Of a stretch of 6,853 nucleotides of DNA, positions 5,758 to 6,853 are shown piece by piece (the first letter of the stretch is position 1; each line of letters begins with the position of its first letter). Source of the stretch: Candidatus Thiodiazotropha taylori (lineage in GTDB: Bacteria; Pseudomonadota; Gammaproteobacteria; Chromatiales; Chromatiaceae); the NCBI GenBank assembly GCA_019100305.1, contig JAHRHW010000235.1:1-6853 (forward strand), given 5' to 3'. A program made the position numbers and the translations under genes. Under the pieces are notes generated by a model that was given only the letters and a program-made list of their open reading frames with translations, was not told where the DNA came from and made no database searches.

Positions 5758-6853
5758 CTACTCATCGCCGAATGTGGTACCCACCCGTTTGGCACTGATC
5801 ACCCAGGGGTGATCCGGGGGCACCAGCTTTTTATATCCCGCCACATCAATCAGCGGCACCGGAACAGCCTGGTCACCTCGGGATGCAACCATCACCCCAT
5901 AGCGCTCCTCGGCAATCAGATCGACACAGGCGGTACCCAGGCGGGTCGCCAGCAACCGGTCGGCAGCGGAGGGCGTTCCTCCCCGTTGCAGATAGCCGAG
6001 GATGGTCACCCGGGACTCCAGACCGGTCAGCTCCTCCAACTGGCGGGAGAGGGTTACGGTATGGTTGGAATATTGGGACTCTATCTCACTCAGCTCTGTC
6101 TTCAGCTGTTTGCGCAGTTTCTTGTCAGTGGCCTTCTGCTTTCTATCCCTCAGATCCTGAACCTCTTCAGCCACACCACTGGGAAGCGCGCCCTCTGCCA
6201 CGGCGACGATACTGAACGGTTTGCCACCAGCGGCACGAGCTCTGATCGCCTCGGCAACATTTTCGATCTCATAGGGAATTTCCGGCAGCAGAATCACGTC
6301 TGCGCCACCGGCCACCCCCGATCCAAGCGCCAGCCAGCCGGCCCGGTGCCCCATGATCTCCACCACGATGATTCGGTGGTGGCTGTGAGCGGTACTGTGC
6401 AGTCGATCAATGGCATCGGTAGCGATACCAAGCGCCGTATCAAATCCAAAGGTGGTATCGGTGTGGGCCACATCGTTGTCGATGGTCTTTGGCAGGGTGA
6501 TGACATTCAAACCCTTTTCCACCAACTGCAGGGCGTTCTTCTGGGTGCCGCCACCGCCGATGCAGACCAGCGCATCCAGATGATGGGCTTGATAGTTTTC
6601 AACGATCACATCGGTCATGTCCTGACGCTTGCCGTTGAAATGCATCCGATGAGGCTTTTCCCGGCTGGTCCCCAGTATGGTGCCCCCCCGGGTCAGGATC
6701 CCGGACAATTCACCCCGATCCAGCTGCATGGTGCGATTCTCCACCAGACCACGGAAACCGTCCCGGATTCCGATCACCTCCATATCGTACGCACCCTGTG
6801 CCGCCTTACCCACGCCACGGATGGCCGCGTTCAAACCCGGGCTGTCACCGCCG
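5758..6853 (-). CDS. pfkA: 6-phosphofructokinase, PFKA family (ATP- or PPi-dependent), 5' end missing
   Basis: Phosphorylates fructose 6-phosphate to fructose 1,6-bisphosphate in the cytoplasm. 364 residues are present; the frame is open to the window edge with GGDSPGLNAAIRG, the usual N-terminal motif, so only some ten residues are missing and the true start is outside. A TTG inside this motif (6834-6832) is not the start. Further motifs: CIGGGGTQKNA (6544-6558 for GGGGT), LPKTIDND (catalytic Asp at E. coli position 127), HHRIIVVEIMGHRAGW, VAVAEGA (substrate Glu222 equivalent) and LGYLQRGGTP. The donor-determining positions read Gly at 104 and Lys at 124 (E. coli numbering). Gly104 favours ATP; Lys124 is typical of PPi enzymes but also occurs in ATP-dependent trypanosome-type PFKs, so the donor is unresolved. 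About 49 extra residues, rich in Lys, Arg and Glu, lie between the AEG and QRGG motifs compared with E. coli PfkA. It is convergent with the membrane protein gene. Confidence 0.93.
   Translation of the reverse strand, partial: GGDSPGLNAAIRGVGKAAQGAYDMEVIGIRDGFRGLVENRTMQLDRGELSGILTRGGTILGTSREKPHRMHFNGKRQDMTDVIVENYQAHHLDALVCIGGGGTQKNALQLVEKGLNVITLPKTIDNDVAHTDTTFGFDTALGIATDAIDRLHSTAHSHHRIIVVEIMGHRAGWLALGSGVAGGADVILLPEIPYEIENVAEAIRARAAGGKPFSIVAVAEGALPSGVAEEVQDLRDRKQKATDKKLRKQLKTELSEIESQYSNHTVTLSRQLEELTGLESRVTILGYLQRGGTPSAADRLLATRLGTACVDLIAEERYGVMVASRGDQAVPVPLIDVAGYKKLVPPDHPWVISAKRVGTTFGDE

Noticed and set aside
6832..6834. TTG as the start codon of the phosphofructokinase gene.
   Set aside because: The frame continues upstream to the window edge and encodes GGDSPG, the conserved N-terminal motif, so the true start is outside.
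1..6853. CRISPR arrays, insertion sequences, attachment sites, tRNA genes and phage genes.
   Set aside because: No spaced direct repeats, transposase motifs, tRNA-like folds or integrase genes were seen.

Overview
The window looks like a stretch of chromosome from a free-living or symbiotic gammaproteobacterium. The base composition is moderately GC-rich. The protein set (SucD, a class III-like PPK2, a CPXCG small protein, an envelope TlpA-type thioredoxin, a PFKA-family phosphofructokinase) is the kind seen in sulfur-oxidising or Chromatiales-like lineages. That placement is inferred from gene content and protein style; there is no rRNA or other marker. There are no tRNA or rRNA genes, insertion sequences, prophage genes or CRISPR arrays, and the region reads as ordinary chromosomal backbone with several poorly described genes.

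Layout. Bases 2-391 hold the 3' end of sucD (succinyl-CoA ligase alpha subunit) on the + strand. It is followed after 93 bp by a PPK2-family polyphosphate:nucleotide phosphotransferase (485-1369, TTG start with a good ribosome binding site). A two-gene + strand unit follows: an exported ten-cysteine protein of unknown function (1494-2264) and, 11 bp later, a CPXCG zinc-ribbon-like small protein (2276-2461). Two overlapping, mutually exclusive hairpins occupy the short convergent gap after it. On the - strand, 2532-3321 is an exported dienelactone-hydrolase-family gene broken by a one-base frame change in a run of seven T (coding strand) exactly at the nucleophile motif. Divergent from it, 3499-4752 (+) encodes an exported fusion of a degenerate alpha/beta-hydrolase-like region to a TlpA-type thioredoxin domain with a CPPC active site. 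Next, 4867-5616 (+) encodes a single-pass membrane protein with a Lys/Ala-rich cytoplasmic tail and thirteen uninterrupted, Met/Asn/Ser-rich heptads outside the membrane. Finally 5758-6853 (-) is a phosphofructokinase whose first few residues lie beyond the window edge.

How the genes may work together. SucD, PPK2 and the phosphofructokinase belong to central carbon and phosphate energy metabolism, but they are not evidently one operon. The middle genes share an envelope and thiol theme (ten-Cys exported protein, CPXCG protein, DLH-family exported protein, TlpA fusion), which may be coincidence. No complete undescribed multi-gene system is evident. The most unusual items are the heptad-repeat membrane protein, the hydrolase-thioredoxin fusion, the lesion at the DLH nucleophile, the exported protein that looks like a metal-site-less relative of a peptidase-like fold, and the non-standard phosphoryl-donor motif of the phosphofructokinase.
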